Shown here: positions 37,101 through 48,355 of the stretch, in pieces
How the letters are laid out: every line of letters starts with the position of its first letter
How positions within the stretch are numbered: position 1 is the first letter of the stretch
Origin: Ooceraea biroi
Lineage: Eukaryota > Arthropoda > Insecta > Hymenoptera > Formicidae
Assembly: GCF_003672135.1 (NCBI RefSeq)
Contig: NC_039509.1
Coordinates: 16,685,495-16,749,494 of the forward strand
DNA length: 64,000 nt
Direction of reading: 5' to 3'
Made by a program: the position numbers and the translations under genes
The notes under the pieces: model-generated
Told to the model about the DNA's origin: nothing
What the model saw: only the letters and a program-made list of their open reading frames with translations
Databases searched by the model: none

Positions 37101-37694
37101 ATACCTTCGCTCTCGAGCGGCTTTTCCTTCTAACGTTATCTATCTTTCATTGTCGTGTGTCATTGTCGTGCTCGAGCTTTTCATTATTCTCTCCTCACGA
37201 TTCTCAGACGAAACCGACGGAAACTAGCGCGCAATAACGTGGAGAATACGAAGACGCGCAGTCTATGCCTCTGCGAATGGAACCGCGTTTCCGTCACGTT
37301 ATTGTTCGACATATTTCTCCGTACGTATGTAATAAGGCGACATATGTAATAAGGGAATTCTAGGCGTTTTGTCCATCGGTTTATCATCTTATCGTTAATG
37401 AAATACATTTGTCGCGCGTTAACGTTAAGGTACAAAAGGCACGTCGGTGTACGTGTGCGCGTAATCGCGAATTGGAATTTACTGGATATAGACATTAATC
37501 CGAGAAACGAGAGAGCAATCTGTAGAACCGAGTTCTCTCTCCCAGTTGCAGTGAAAAAAAGCAGCACCCTACCTAACCGGACTGGTCGCCTTGGCCTCTT
37601 GTGCATTGTCCTTCTCCACTGGTGGTTTTAGCGAACAAACGTGCTCCCCCGTCTGGTCCAGACTCGTGTTCTCGCAAGTACAGTAACTCGGCAT
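33928..37694 (-). CDS. UPP1: Uridine phosphorylase
   Basis: This nucleoside phosphorylase (NP-I family) converts uridine and phosphate to uracil and ribose-1-phosphate in cytosolic pyrimidine salvage. Coding exons in transcript order are 37694-37573, 36154-36031, 35549-35388, 34945-34760, 34663-34331 and 34110-33928. They total 1110 nt (369 residues) and all phases match. Visible motifs are GGTPKRM (Arg92, phosphate site), the SHGMGIPS segment at the exon 3/4 junction, IRIGTCGGVG (about 166-175), DFYEGQGRLDG with the uracil-binding Gln246 and Arg248, and NIEMES (Glu277-Glu279, ribose site). The core aligns along its length with vertebrate UPP1/UPP2, which are about 310 residues. This protein adds about 40 N-terminal and 35-40 C-terminal residues. 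The start at 37694 was chosen because only this frame meets exon 2 in phase 2 through the donor GTTAG|GTAGGG. Intron 2 uses a GC donor. All catalytic residues I can place are intact. Confidence 0.95.
34331..34663 (-). CDS. UPP1: Uridine phosphorylase coding exon 5
   Basis: It is 111 codons, phase 0 at both ends; acceptor TTTGCAG, donor CAG|GTATAA. It holds the substrate-binding GQGR and the NIEMES motif, and ends at the conserved RLKGDQ. Confidence 0.96.
34760..34945 (-). CDS. UPP1: Uridine phosphorylase coding exon 4
   Basis: It is 62 codons, phase 0 at both ends; acceptor TTCAG, donor TTG|GTCAGT. It encodes HGMGIPS through the phosphorylase signature RIGTCGG. The next intron is only 96 bp. 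Confidence 0.96.
35388..35549 (-). CDS. UPP1: Uridine phosphorylase coding exon 3
   Basis: It is 54 codons, phase 0; acceptor GTTGCAG, donor AGC|GTGAGT. It contains GGTPKRM, with the phosphate-binding Arg, and ends GPVLSIS just before the conserved HGMG of exon 4. Confidence 0.96.
36031..36154 (-). CDS. UPP1: Uridine phosphorylase coding exon 2 (followed by a GC donor)
   Basis: Acceptor GATTTTTCTCAG, phase 2 in and 0 out. It encodes the conserved RLRNPNI and DILYHLALG stretches and ends MFGDVK. The donor is AAG|GCAAGT: a perfect extended donor consensus except for GC in place of GT. Family alignment (GDVK followed by FVC) fixes the junction. Confidence 0.94.
36155..37572 (-). other. Uridine phosphorylase intron 1 (1.4 kb)
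   Basis: Bounded by GTAGGG and CTCAG on the minus strand. Nothing recognisable lies inside. Confidence 0.7.
37573..37694 (-). CDS. UPP1: Uridine phosphorylase coding exon 1
   Basis: ATG at 37694-37692, 40 codons plus 2 nt. It encodes a polar N-terminus (begins MPSYCTCENTSLD, later KPPVEKDNAQEAKATSPVR). An upstream ATG at 37836 opens a different frame of 87 codons that overlaps this start and stops in the exon's last three bases, so that frame cannot reach exon 2. Confidence 0.8.
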
Positions 37695-39885
37695 TCTCGG
37701 AGAGTTTTCCCACCTGACGCGACGCAGAGTTTTCGGCGAGAATAACCGACTCGATTGCCAGTTTCAATCTCGATCTCGAATCGACCGAAACGGTGCGGTG
37801 CCGGTCGAACGACGATGTCGGAATAGTTGGCGGCAATCGTGCCGACGACTTTTATACGTCGAGTCAGGGCGAGTCATTCCCACCATCGCCACTGGTCACG
37901 ATTGCCAATGGCCGGACAAACGCGAACGTCGAACCGGTCGTGGATGCTGAACGGTAAGCTGGGCCAAGCTAACGATAAGAACGATCACCATCGATTCCGG
38001 CAACGTGCAACCGTAACGAATCGGGCGCTCCGCTCGTTTCTCGCTAAAGCTAAAGCTTTTTATGGAAAAGTCGCTCGCGCTTAGTACGATGCTGCCTATC
38101 TGGCCACGGGAGTTGCCATGGGACGTCGAGAAATAAGCACTTCTCGGCAGTTCTCGGTAACTTGCTCTGATTTTGATCGAGGTCATTTGTTGCATCAGTA
38201 TGATCCTTTTAAGGCCATTCTACAATGGCAGTAAGAAGTAAAATAGTAGGGAGTAAAATAATAGAAACTGACCAATCATAGTCGAGTGTAAAAGAAAAAA
38301 ATCGACTGTGTACATGTACGCGTCTTTTCCATCTTGATTATCGTTTTTTTTTCATTCGCCGCACAAATACTTGGATCGATCGAGTGAACGAGCGACCGGT
38401 GTACGTAATACCTTTTCATGTGCATACTTGATTACATAATAATTGATATCTAGTGGACGTACCGTTAGCACCGCCTCGCATCGGTGAAAAGCTTCGGGAA
38501 ATATCGATCGAACGAACGGCCGTAATCACTAGTAAGTTCGTTACGAGCTATTGTGACCGGGCTTATTTTCTATTATATTACGTCATCTAACACGAGTGGC
38601 AGGCAGGATTAATCACTAGCGATATCGATTATTCGAATAACAATAATTGTTTGGATTTCCTGATGTAAAAATTAGTATGTTGCTGTATTTGTATCATGTT
38701 AATTAATATGAAACAATTATAAATTTGGAACCGCACAATTGTTTCACTGACAATTCGCTAACAAAAGAAAAGAGAGAGAGAACTTTTCTAGGCATTTTTG
38801 TAAAAGTACGCGGTCTCAGCTTCACATTGGTTCCCCCCGCTCTACGTGAAGATAGAAATGATAACAGTTTTTTCGCGCGCGAGCAGAGCCCTTCAGAAAT
38901 ACAGCGGGCGATCGCTACCTGTTCCTATGGCAACCGAAGGAGAATAGGAGGGTGTGCCTGTCAGAGAATTATGCTTATATACCAGAATGTCAGAAAAGGG
39001 CGCGTGACAAGACTTTTAATTGTGTATATGAAATAATGAAAAAGTACGGAAGAGTTAGAAATCTGGCAAAATTACGTAAACTCTCCTTTCCAAAATGGAG
39101 AAAGGCAATCTTGCTTCTGGTATGGAAATCGATACAAGGTCGAACTCTTTTACTGCACGTGTCGTCCGGTAGACTCTCTCCTCGTCACGTTTCTCACATT
39201 TGTCTCTACCGATGACTCGTACTTGACCGACCGATTTATTATTTAGTGTGCGGCTGTGCGCACGTTTCCTCGCGTCGTCGATTTAACCTGTGCTCGCTAT
39301 CTGTTGACCGCGGCGAAAGCGAAAGCGAATGATAAGAGCAAGATAAACGTTTACGCGATACGCCATCAATTTTTGGGCTACACTTTGCGTAGCTAGAGAA
39401 ATAATATACGATTCGGTTTATACATATATAGTTTAACTTGATGCTTAACGCTGCAAGTCGACAGATCGATGGGATCTTCGGTGACTCGATCCGCGAGCGG
39501 ATATGCTGGGCGAAAAGAAAAGGGCACGATCTGCTTCTTATTATTAATAGAGTTGCATCGATCCTCCACTTTGTTGCCGGCGGGAAACATGTACACGTCA
39601 ACGTACACGTACTCGCGCGATCTTTCTCTCTCTTGCATTCTTTTCATCTCTCTAATTTCAAATTCGGCGAGACACGCAGTGCTTTTGCTCTTCGTTTATT
39701 TCTTTTTCTTTTTCTTTTTCTTTTTAATTTCAGGTTCACACTCATTTAGAGAGATAGTAAAATATGATCCACTCCGTGGGACACACGTGTGTCGTTTTAA
39801 CGAGAAGAAGAAATGAAGAAGAAAATGGGAAATACCAGTCTGTATACTCGTATAGCGATAAAGTTCGACGTCGACTAACGGTGTA

Positions 39886-40603
39886 GCTACCCAGTAAGCA
39901 AAATGTGTGCAATCTGCCAGCAGAGCCTGCTAACAGACAGCAGATTGGCGGCAGAAACCGAGCAGGATCTGCAGCTTTTGGCCATTCATATTTACGATAT
40001 ATATTAAAGCATGTGTTTACTTTTAACACGCTATAAATTGTTAAAAGAACGCATTTGTTTGTTTGTTAAATTAAAGTACATTTGGCTTGATGTGTCTTTC
40101 CGACAGTTCGTTGCATAATTTGCTTTCGAACTTCAGATGCTTGTGGCGTGCGTGAACTACATGGACACATGGGAGCCTCTGTGCCGCAAGTGCAAAAATT
40201 TTTAGAAAAATTCATATTATCGTGCCAAGGCGCGTGTATTAACTTATGTAACTGTTAGGCTAAATCTTAACATCGAGTAAGAACTCGACGTGTGCACCGC
40301 ATAGCGGAGCGAAAACACGTATTCATAGCCCTGTAAATTTGAATACTGTCAAAAGTTGCAGATCCCGTTCGGTTTCTGCTGCCAATCTGCCGTTAGATTC
40401 CGCGCGCGCAAATCTTGCTCGGTTTCTGCCGCCGATCTGTTCTTAGATTTTGTGAGCAAGCTCTGTTACATTTCTGGCACCAATTTGTCGAATTAATCGT
40501 TAACAACAACTTCTCTATCAAATTTGTTGTCTTTTGGCTGGCAATAGTTGATAGCAGATAGTTAGCGTCATCTGCTTTCGGCAGACTTGGCTATCTGGGT
40601 AGT
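39886..40603. mobile_element. Inverted-repeat (MITE/foldback-like) element, 718 bp
   Basis: The ends are GCTACCCAG on the left and CTGGGTAGT on the right, flanked on each side by TA (39884-39885, 40604-40605), which fits a TA target duplication. Inside, a block on the left (39909-39980, containing GATTGGCGGCAGAAACCGAG) is the inverse of two tandem copies on the right (around 40360-40455, each containing CGGTTTCTGC followed by CGATCTG or CAATCTG). No transposase frame is present, so it would be non-autonomous. Superfamily assignment is uncertain. Confidence 0.7.
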
Positions 40604-43600
40604 TATCCTTTGCGTAATCGTGTTTAGTTGATCTGATGGAAGAGCCTTTGACACTGTCCACCATACGGTTTTATCGCCCTAATTACGCGTGTCTGCGAAT
40701 GACACTGGTTTCCGATCCGCGCACACTACTGCAAACCGTTTATCGATAATACGTTAAACGCTCGGCTGATTTCCGACGAAGGTTACCCACGGTACACCGA
40801 CAGTGTCCGACCGTTGAAACGCGATTCTGACTGACGAAATACATACCACGACACACGGGGTGTATCCGAAGAAGCAAGCATGTTGCACGCGGTTTACCTC
40901 GATTTCTCATCGCTACTTTCGTGTAATTTCCCTTTAATTTTTCTTCCTTACAAAGACACGTTTGATCGATGCGTGCTACGGTGAGGATTCCCGTCGTAGA
41001 GTCGTACGATCCGTCGAGGAATTTATTCAGGTCACCGTAAACACGCAGCAGCGATTTTACAGTTGGAACACCTCGGCAAAGGGCAGTCGCGCGATCGACT
41101 CGGTGGCTACCTGCCCAGCCCTTTTTCACGCACCCTCCTCGAGAAATGTGGGTGCGCGTGCGAAATACCGAGATGCGGGACACCGTGCTCCGTCTGGCGC
41201 AATCAGACGATTTTCACGCGAATTCTCTGAAACTTTTGATCGGGAACGCGAACGGAAACTCACTCGTCGAGTTCCTCCTCGTCCAACAGAAGACTCATCC
41301 TTCCTTGTCTCGGAGCACCGCGCGACGTACGGATCCGTTACGGGTTGACTCTCGCCACTGCGACAGGGGTGTAGCCCCCTCGATGATCTTTCGCGGAACT
41401 ATAACAGCGGGAACGCGCCGCGACTCTACTCGCGCATCCCCCTCTCTTACTCTCTCCCTTCCCTTCTCGCTCCATTTTGCTTTATCTCTTTACCATCACC
41501 ATATCGCACGTTCTACCTTTTTCGCGTACTCGCTCTTTCCACTTGCCTCTTTCTCTTCTCCACGATCTATCTTTTTTTTTCCTCTTTATCTTTTGTTCAT
41601 CTACTTCTTTCTTATTCCATAACACAAACTATTCTTCTGCTGCTCGTGCTACTTTCTCCTGCTACTACTTGTCTCATCTCTCTCTTTTATTCACGTACAG
41701 GCCATTTCTTTCTCTCGCGTATTTCCCTCACTCACACAATTTACCTGTCTCTCTCCCTCTCTCGCTGATAGATCAAAAGCGGCGTGCATCACCTGATGGC
41801 ACCCCTTGTCGGTACATGCGCGTTTCACGCAACTGCGCACCCCTTCTCTTTTATTCTCTACCCTCAGCTGGTCGACGCACGCGGTAAAGATCCCCGCTTG
41901 GCCTATTTCTTTAGGACGTGCGTATATTGCAAAAGCGTGACCAATTTGTGCAATATTGCGGAAAAATGGGTTTCCACCCATTTGAAAAAAATCATACTGT
42001 AATTATTTGATATATAATAAAGTATATAGTTTTTAAGGATCGGGATCAAGTCAACATGACGCGAATTATTACAGTTTTTTAATATAAAAATTATATATAT
42101 GTGCGTGTGTGTACGTGTTAATTAAATACATAGTTTTCTCGCAAGAAATACAGACGAAAACAACAAGAAGAAAACAGTGATATAATACTCGACAAGTTAA
42201 TGCAGAAGGAAACGGACAAACGGTCAATGACCGATTTTCCGTCGGAACATGGAATGCAAGAAAAACTCTTTGTATGTGGTGCACATCTATGTAACATGAA
42301 ATATAGTATAGTATAGGATGGAGAAGGATATCGTAGTTACTGTTGAGGAGTGAATTCTCTCGTCACGCTCGTCGGTGCTACTGTCACAAACTGTTTTATT
42401 TTTATCATTAATGTATATTATTTATTATAAATAAGTTAGAAACATTGATTTTCGGTTTGGTAGGTGTTTACAATTTTATACACAGAGAAAGAATACCCAA
42501 CGTATTATGCTCATGGAAAGGTGATGTACGCTTCCCGACGAAAGAGAGATGGTTTTACAAATGAACCTAACAACTCCCTGGAGACTTCTCTTGCACATTG
42601 TCACTCACCTATTTCGCGATTACGGTTGTACAAAGCCTACAGCATCGCAACCAATCGTTTTCTTTTTTCATTTATCTCTCATTAAAATGCCTTTCATGCA
42701 TGCGTATTAAGAATCGTTTCCTCGCTTTCCCTTCCTCCCCTCCTCCCCCCCCCCCCTCCACACACATACACATTTTACACGCTCACGAGATTGCACGAAT
42801 ACGCACAAATATGCAGGAAGACACGCATACACGGAAATGCAAACACGCTATACATGCTCTCTCTCTCTTTTTACTCATTTACACTGCCGACTTTTCTCTC
42901 ACTAGCATTTTGTATTTCGTGTTCCGCACACGCATCTGTTGCTCTCTCTCTGCCATCATCCTTTCAATAATCGCGCTCTTATTGAAAACCAAGCAGTATT
43001 ATTCCTACTACTATTATTATTATTATTATTTACTATTATTATTTTATCATTACAATTACATTATTAATATTATTATTATTAACGTTATTATGCAATATTA
43101 TCTGTGGATATCCGCTTAATACGTGTGTGTGTGTGTGTGTATACTTATATGTATGTGTGTATGCATACACGCACACGCACACGCACACGCACACTGTTTC
43201 TTTTTCCTTTCATATAAACTCAATGTTCCAACCAAGGTGTGTGTGACACATGCTGTCCGATGTGTGAATGTGTGCGTGCGCGGCGCCGGTGAGGTCCGGG
43301 GACTCTCGGGGCTGCCGTACGCGCATGGTGGCTCCCTAGTGCGAGATCCTTTCGGACTCGAGCGACACCGCGACTTTAGAGAGGATCGTCTTTGTTCGCG
43401 CGACGTACTCTCCGAGTTTGCGCGCGCACGCATGCGCGGTAACCGCCGTTATCCATCTCGGAAGCAAATCGGCAAGGCCCGATTCTCGTCGAAAAGTTCT
43501 CGCGCGTCGTCGATCACGTAAGAGTGCAAGGTTCCTTCGTCCCTCCCAGCCTCTCTCCGGCCGACGGCGTACGCATGACCGCAAAGCCTCACGTTTATAT

Positions 43601-44650
43601 CAGTTATCGTTGGTTTCGTCTACGGCTTCCATAGATAACACGAAAACGGGACCTTCTATCTGTGGATGTTGATTTCAAGCAGAGAATACCGTGTGCTTTT
43701 TCTGCCTCCTCGCGCTCTCTACTTTATTGCGGTGATTTATCAGAGCCCATCCTTTCTCAATTTCAAACACTCGAGACTTGACTTTGTTTCTACGCGCATC
43801 GTCGGCGGAAACCATAAAGAGCGATGAAACTGCCGGAGAGTACGAGCAGCGGGCAGCGCGCTAGCCAGTATATGAGCGAGCGCAGGCAGTGAGCAGTTCA
43901 TACATACGTACACTGTAAAATGTGGATACGAAGCAAGCGAGGGACATAAAGTCCCCTTCCCCTCTCTAGTGGGAAAAAAGACCCATGACCCTGGCTGCGC
44001 GCGATGGCTGTGCCGCTGTGCGGACTAACGAGAGTCCGACGAACGGAGAACCACGACGAGAACGCATCTTTGTTCATCTTTCCCCCCCCTCCCCCTCAGA
44101 AGACCCTCGCCCTAATGCGGAACAAGAGGTTTATCCGTGAAAAATTTGCTCATTCTCGAAGACTCGTCCTCGCGAATCAAGATAGTCTCGTTCCTGGGAA
44201 AGAACTTGTCTCCGCACGAGTCGAGTTCTTCTTCATTCCCAAGAATAATTTATTCTTCACCAGTCTGTCCAAAACTTCTCGATTCTCGAGAAATTCTTTG
44301 CGAGTCGGCACTCCTTTCTTCTCTCGAAGGGATTCGCTCGCTTCGAGTTCGAGAGTATAGTTGCCCTCGCGCGACCTGCACGCACAGCCGGCAGAGAGAG
44401 AGAGGAGACGGCAGAGAGAGATATCTGCGGGCTCCTCCCGCCCCTTAATTACCTAAGTCACATCAAACAAATGCAGCTTCCCATAATATTTTTCGCTTCC
44501 GTAAACACAAAGCTTATCTCTTCCTCAGCACTAATACACTCGTTTGTTCACACATTGTTTGCACGCAACACATATCTCATCCTCTCTCTGATTTTCCTCT
44601 ATTACTGTCGCTGTTACCCTTCATACGTACTCGTGCATACACTCTCGCTT

Positions 44651-44655
<5 letters not shown>

Positions 44656-44699
<44 letters not shown>

Positions 44700-44704
44700 C
44701 GCGC
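44656..44704. repeat. Compound CT/GC microsatellite
   Basis: About 14 CT units run straight into about 10 GC units. The alternating GC half is a Z-DNA-prone sequence. Confidence 0.95.
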
Positions 44705-45237
44705 TCTACAATCTATGTTTCATTCCTTATATTATATATAACAATATTTATACGATGAATTCTTTAATGCATTCAAGTCACATGCAGAAAGAACTTTGAG
44801 TCACTTCTGGCATGGATAAAAAGGAAGAAACAAAAAAAACTTTGGCTTTCGCGTAACTCTAAAGGAAGGAAGTTTTCGTGATTTAGCGTTTAGTATGTTA
44901 AAATAAAAAAAGAAAAGAATATAGAAAAGAAAAGGAAAAAACAACACCACACTAGTAAATGGCACTAGAATTGCTCTCACTTGTGTCACCGAATCTAATT
45001 TGTGATTAAAAAGCGTTTCTTTCGTTCGCTCGCCACGCCGTTTCGCCTCTTCAGTTTTCTTCACCTCTGTTGAGATCTTTTGGACTTGAGACGAACACGG
45101 ACGGGCGCGCCGTTAAAAATGCACGCGGCACAGCCGTGCCATGCATCACGCTCGCACGCGTGAGACACGTGTGCTTCGCTCTCTCGCGTCGTCTGTTTAT
45201 ATATATTTATATATATATAATTTTTGTTTATATACGT

Positions 45238-45260
45238 GTATATATATATATATATATATA
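45238..45260. repeat. TA dinucleotide microsatellite
   Basis: About 11 TA units, following other TATA-rich stretches at 45197-45237. Confidence 0.95.
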
Positions 45261-45886
45261 AAAGAGGCAAAGTCCGGAGCTCCTTCCCCCCACGGTATCC
45301 ATGACGCATCCACGAGTGGGGGAGGAAAGTGCGTACGCGCGCAATGTATCGACTAAGAACTACAAAAGAAAGGTAACAAATCCCGAGACGGGAACCGATG
45401 TACGAGAGAACCGAGTCGACTCGCGCGAGTTGGTATCGACGGTGAAGAGAGTCACGTTTCCCTCTTCTCGCATGTGACACGCTCGTGACGCTCTTGGATC
45501 CTCGCTCGCTCCTTCACCGCGCGTCATTGTGCTTCTATATCGTCCGCCGTGTAATTGTGTGCATCTATACGCGTCTGTCTGACTATGCGATGGTCACGCT
45601 GCTGATGCCGCTGATGCTGCAATCACGCGACAAAAGTTCCACGCTTCGGAACTGTACAACGCTCGGTGGATGGCTTGCGCCGTGTGTACATGGCGTTTAC
45701 GATGGCACCACGAGAATCGCGCAACTGTCGTTTCCGCAACTCGCGCTTCTCCACCGTTTTCCCATGTTTTCGTTCCTCGGGTCGCGCTCGCGAGTCAACG
45801 GAATTGCAGTCTCACACTGATGCATTGGTCAGGGTGCGAGAGAAACTGGTCGAGAGTCCGTCTGAATTCGCAGCACGTTTCGTCGT

Positions 45887-45969
45887 CTAAACCAGGTTGT
45901 ACTCCTTCAAATTCGACTGCAGGATAGTGTCCTTCACAGCCGCGAACACAAATCTGATGTTTTCCGTAT
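45887..45969 (-). CDS. Galphaq: G-alpha-q exon 8B (alternative C-terminus, ends KEYNLV)
   Basis: Acceptor TGTTCCACAG, phase 1; 27 codons and TAG (45889-45887). It encodes DTENIRFVFAAVKDTILQ and the end KEYNLV, identical to the classic alpha-q C-terminus that selects Gq-coupled receptors. It pairs naturally with 7B. Confidence 0.96.
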
Positions 45970-48306
45970 CTGTGGAACAGGAAACAAATGCACGTGTTTA
46001 GATATTTAAGCGTATCTTTGGGATACTTGAACACGTTGAGAAGAGACATTCAACTAATTGCACAAAGTATCGTGCGATACATGCTGTAAACGCGTGTGTC
46101 CCTTGTGTGGTTTTCTTTTCTTTTTACGCCTAAATACTTTTCAACAATTTTGGAGAAAGCTATTTAACATAGAAAAAAAGGAGAAACATATTTAGTTGAA
46201 AATAATGGGATATAAAATTAATCCACAAATATAAATAAATATTATTTTATTGAATAAAACATTCGCGCATACAACCTTTGTACAGTACAAAGTACAGTAC
46301 GTTGGAAATATCACAGAATAATGCTCTTGTTTTTTCAGAGAAACGGTTCGAGTGTGCAAAGAATAAGTATAGTATATAGTCTGTTATCAATCTTTTTATT
46401 AAATCTGAATCTCCTTAAAAGTCTGTTCCTGAAAAATGCGAAGACAAAGAATGGCGCAAGAAACAAGAATGGACACTTACCCCAAGCGAGAAGCTTCAAA
46501 ATCTTCGACAGTGACACACATGCAGCATGCAATTCCCTTTTTGTGGCAATAATTGTGGAAAGAGAGAATACCACGAGCGTAATATGGCTTTTAATTTCTT
46601 ATTCGATGCTTGTTTATCGAAGAAGCTTCGCGACTTGGAAGCTTGACTCGGAAGTTAGTAATGCAGAAAACTGAAGAGGCAAAGAGATTGTAGTTACCGT
46701 TAGTGATTAACATTGTTGGGATAATGGGCTTTTGGACGCTTCGGACGAGATATTTTGCCTTTATTCTGTAAACACTTGAACTATAACAATTTGAGTGAAT
46801 ATCGATTGCCATATATTTATTTTACTAATGCTACGTCTTTTGGTGACACATACATATTTTATACGTATCACCACATAGTTAATTACTTTAGTTATTAATA
46901 GTATAACGCGAGGCGTGAAAATGCGTAGATCGTCCACGATAAAGCTGGGAGTCATTTTTCAAAATTGAACGAAAATACTCAATCAATATCGACGATACTT
47001 GAACATTCGGTCAAATCGCCGAGGTTGACGGTGAAGCCGTGAAGAGTGAATTTAAAGGGAAAGGTGGACCATAATTTGACAAGTGACAGGTGACTTGCGT
47101 TAACTCGCTCCATGCAGTAACATTCGTCGAGCGTTTGCTCTAGATTCAAATTCTCTCACCGATTAAATAATTGTAAATGCTTAATTGTTATTAAGTTTGT
47201 GTATCGCAAATAGGCGTACGTAATAGGCTACATTGTACGCCATTCTCGTTGCCTACGTAGACATGAAGTAACATTGACAGCACAATCGCGAGAATCTGCA
47301 CACACTCGACGACGTTTATCGGGTCACACCAGACAGTTCGTGATCGCGAGTTAAGCAAGATTGAATTCCTTGAGCGCAGTTTGCATAATCGTATCCTTAA
47401 CGGCGCAAAATACAAGTTTGATGTTTTCCGTATCTGATGGTTAATTTCACAAAACGCAGCATGCAAAATATAAAAATGCGACATCATTGAGAGACCATCA
47501 GCGAACTACGTCTCGCATGCCTCCGGAAAATCAACCTGGTATACTTGATATATATCATAGTTTCTATCGATACATTACAAATTACATCCATCGCCATCGC
47601 AACTCTGCTGAAATCTCTTTTAATGACTAACTGCTATTCATTATCTATTGCAGTATATATTGCAGTAGTATATCGCAGTTGCGTATTGAAATCAATCAAA
47701 AACACACGCAACGTGTATGTGTAGGTTGATTTTCCCGCGACGCGTCTATTATGACCGTTGGTTACACACCTGATCATACAGGAAGCAGGCAACATACAAG
47801 CTTCTGTACAAGGCACACAACACACCGAAGAGCTGTTATAAAGCGATAGAAAAGTATGGTATATTTTTGTACACTAAATAGCTATATCCGCCCTACGAAC
47901 GACTGCACTTACCTGTGGCACACGTAAAGTGGGAATAGATAATCTTCTCACTGTCTGGATTCAAGTCAACAAACATCCTTAGAATGAATTCTCTAGCTGC
48001 TATGGCGTCTCTCTGCGGACCTGCGAAGTGTACGAGCAAAAGTGGGAGCTGGTGTTACTACCAATCGTCTACCAAGCGGATAACAATGTCGCGTAGAATT
48101 AGTCTAATCTTCTAGAGACTGCCTAACAACGGGACAATTAATTGGTACGCATCGTTGAGATTCAGAAAATACGCGACAAGAGCCGCGCGAGTTGGAATCT
48201 AGCCAACGCGTTGGATTCACCTCGAGAAGAGAGACTCCTCGTGTTTACGAGACTCTCGAGCGAGCGAGTGTCTCGCGAGATGAATGAATCCGTACGAGGA
48301 GAAGCA

Positions 48307-48355
<49 letters not shown>

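Larger units (their letters stand above)
37695..45886. other. Gene-free 8-kb interval between uridine phosphorylase and G-alpha-q
   Basis: It contains the 5' flank of uridine phosphorylase and the 3' flank of G-alpha-q. It carries one inverted-repeat element (39886-40603), a long pyrimidine-rich tract (41440-41770), TTA, CA/TG and CT/GC microsatellites (42990-43200, 44656-44704) and a TA run (45238-45260). A CpG-rich block at about 43260-43520 resembles a promoter by composition only. No exon is recognisable. Confidence 0.5.

Noticed and set aside
37573..37836. ATG at 37836 as the start of uridine phosphorylase
   Set aside because: That frame hits TAG in the last three bases of the exon and does not match the phase needed for exon 2. 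The frame starting at 37694 joins exactly.
41146..41887. Overlapping Ser/Leu/Phe-rich frames of 136-158 codons
   Set aside because: They come from a pyrimidine-rich tract; hydrophobic composition follows from TTY/CTY codons. No acceptor, donor or family motif.
42598..43119. Longest open frame in its region (173 codons)
   Set aside because: It is built from poly-C, CA/TG and TTA microsatellites, with runs of Tyr, Pro and Ile.
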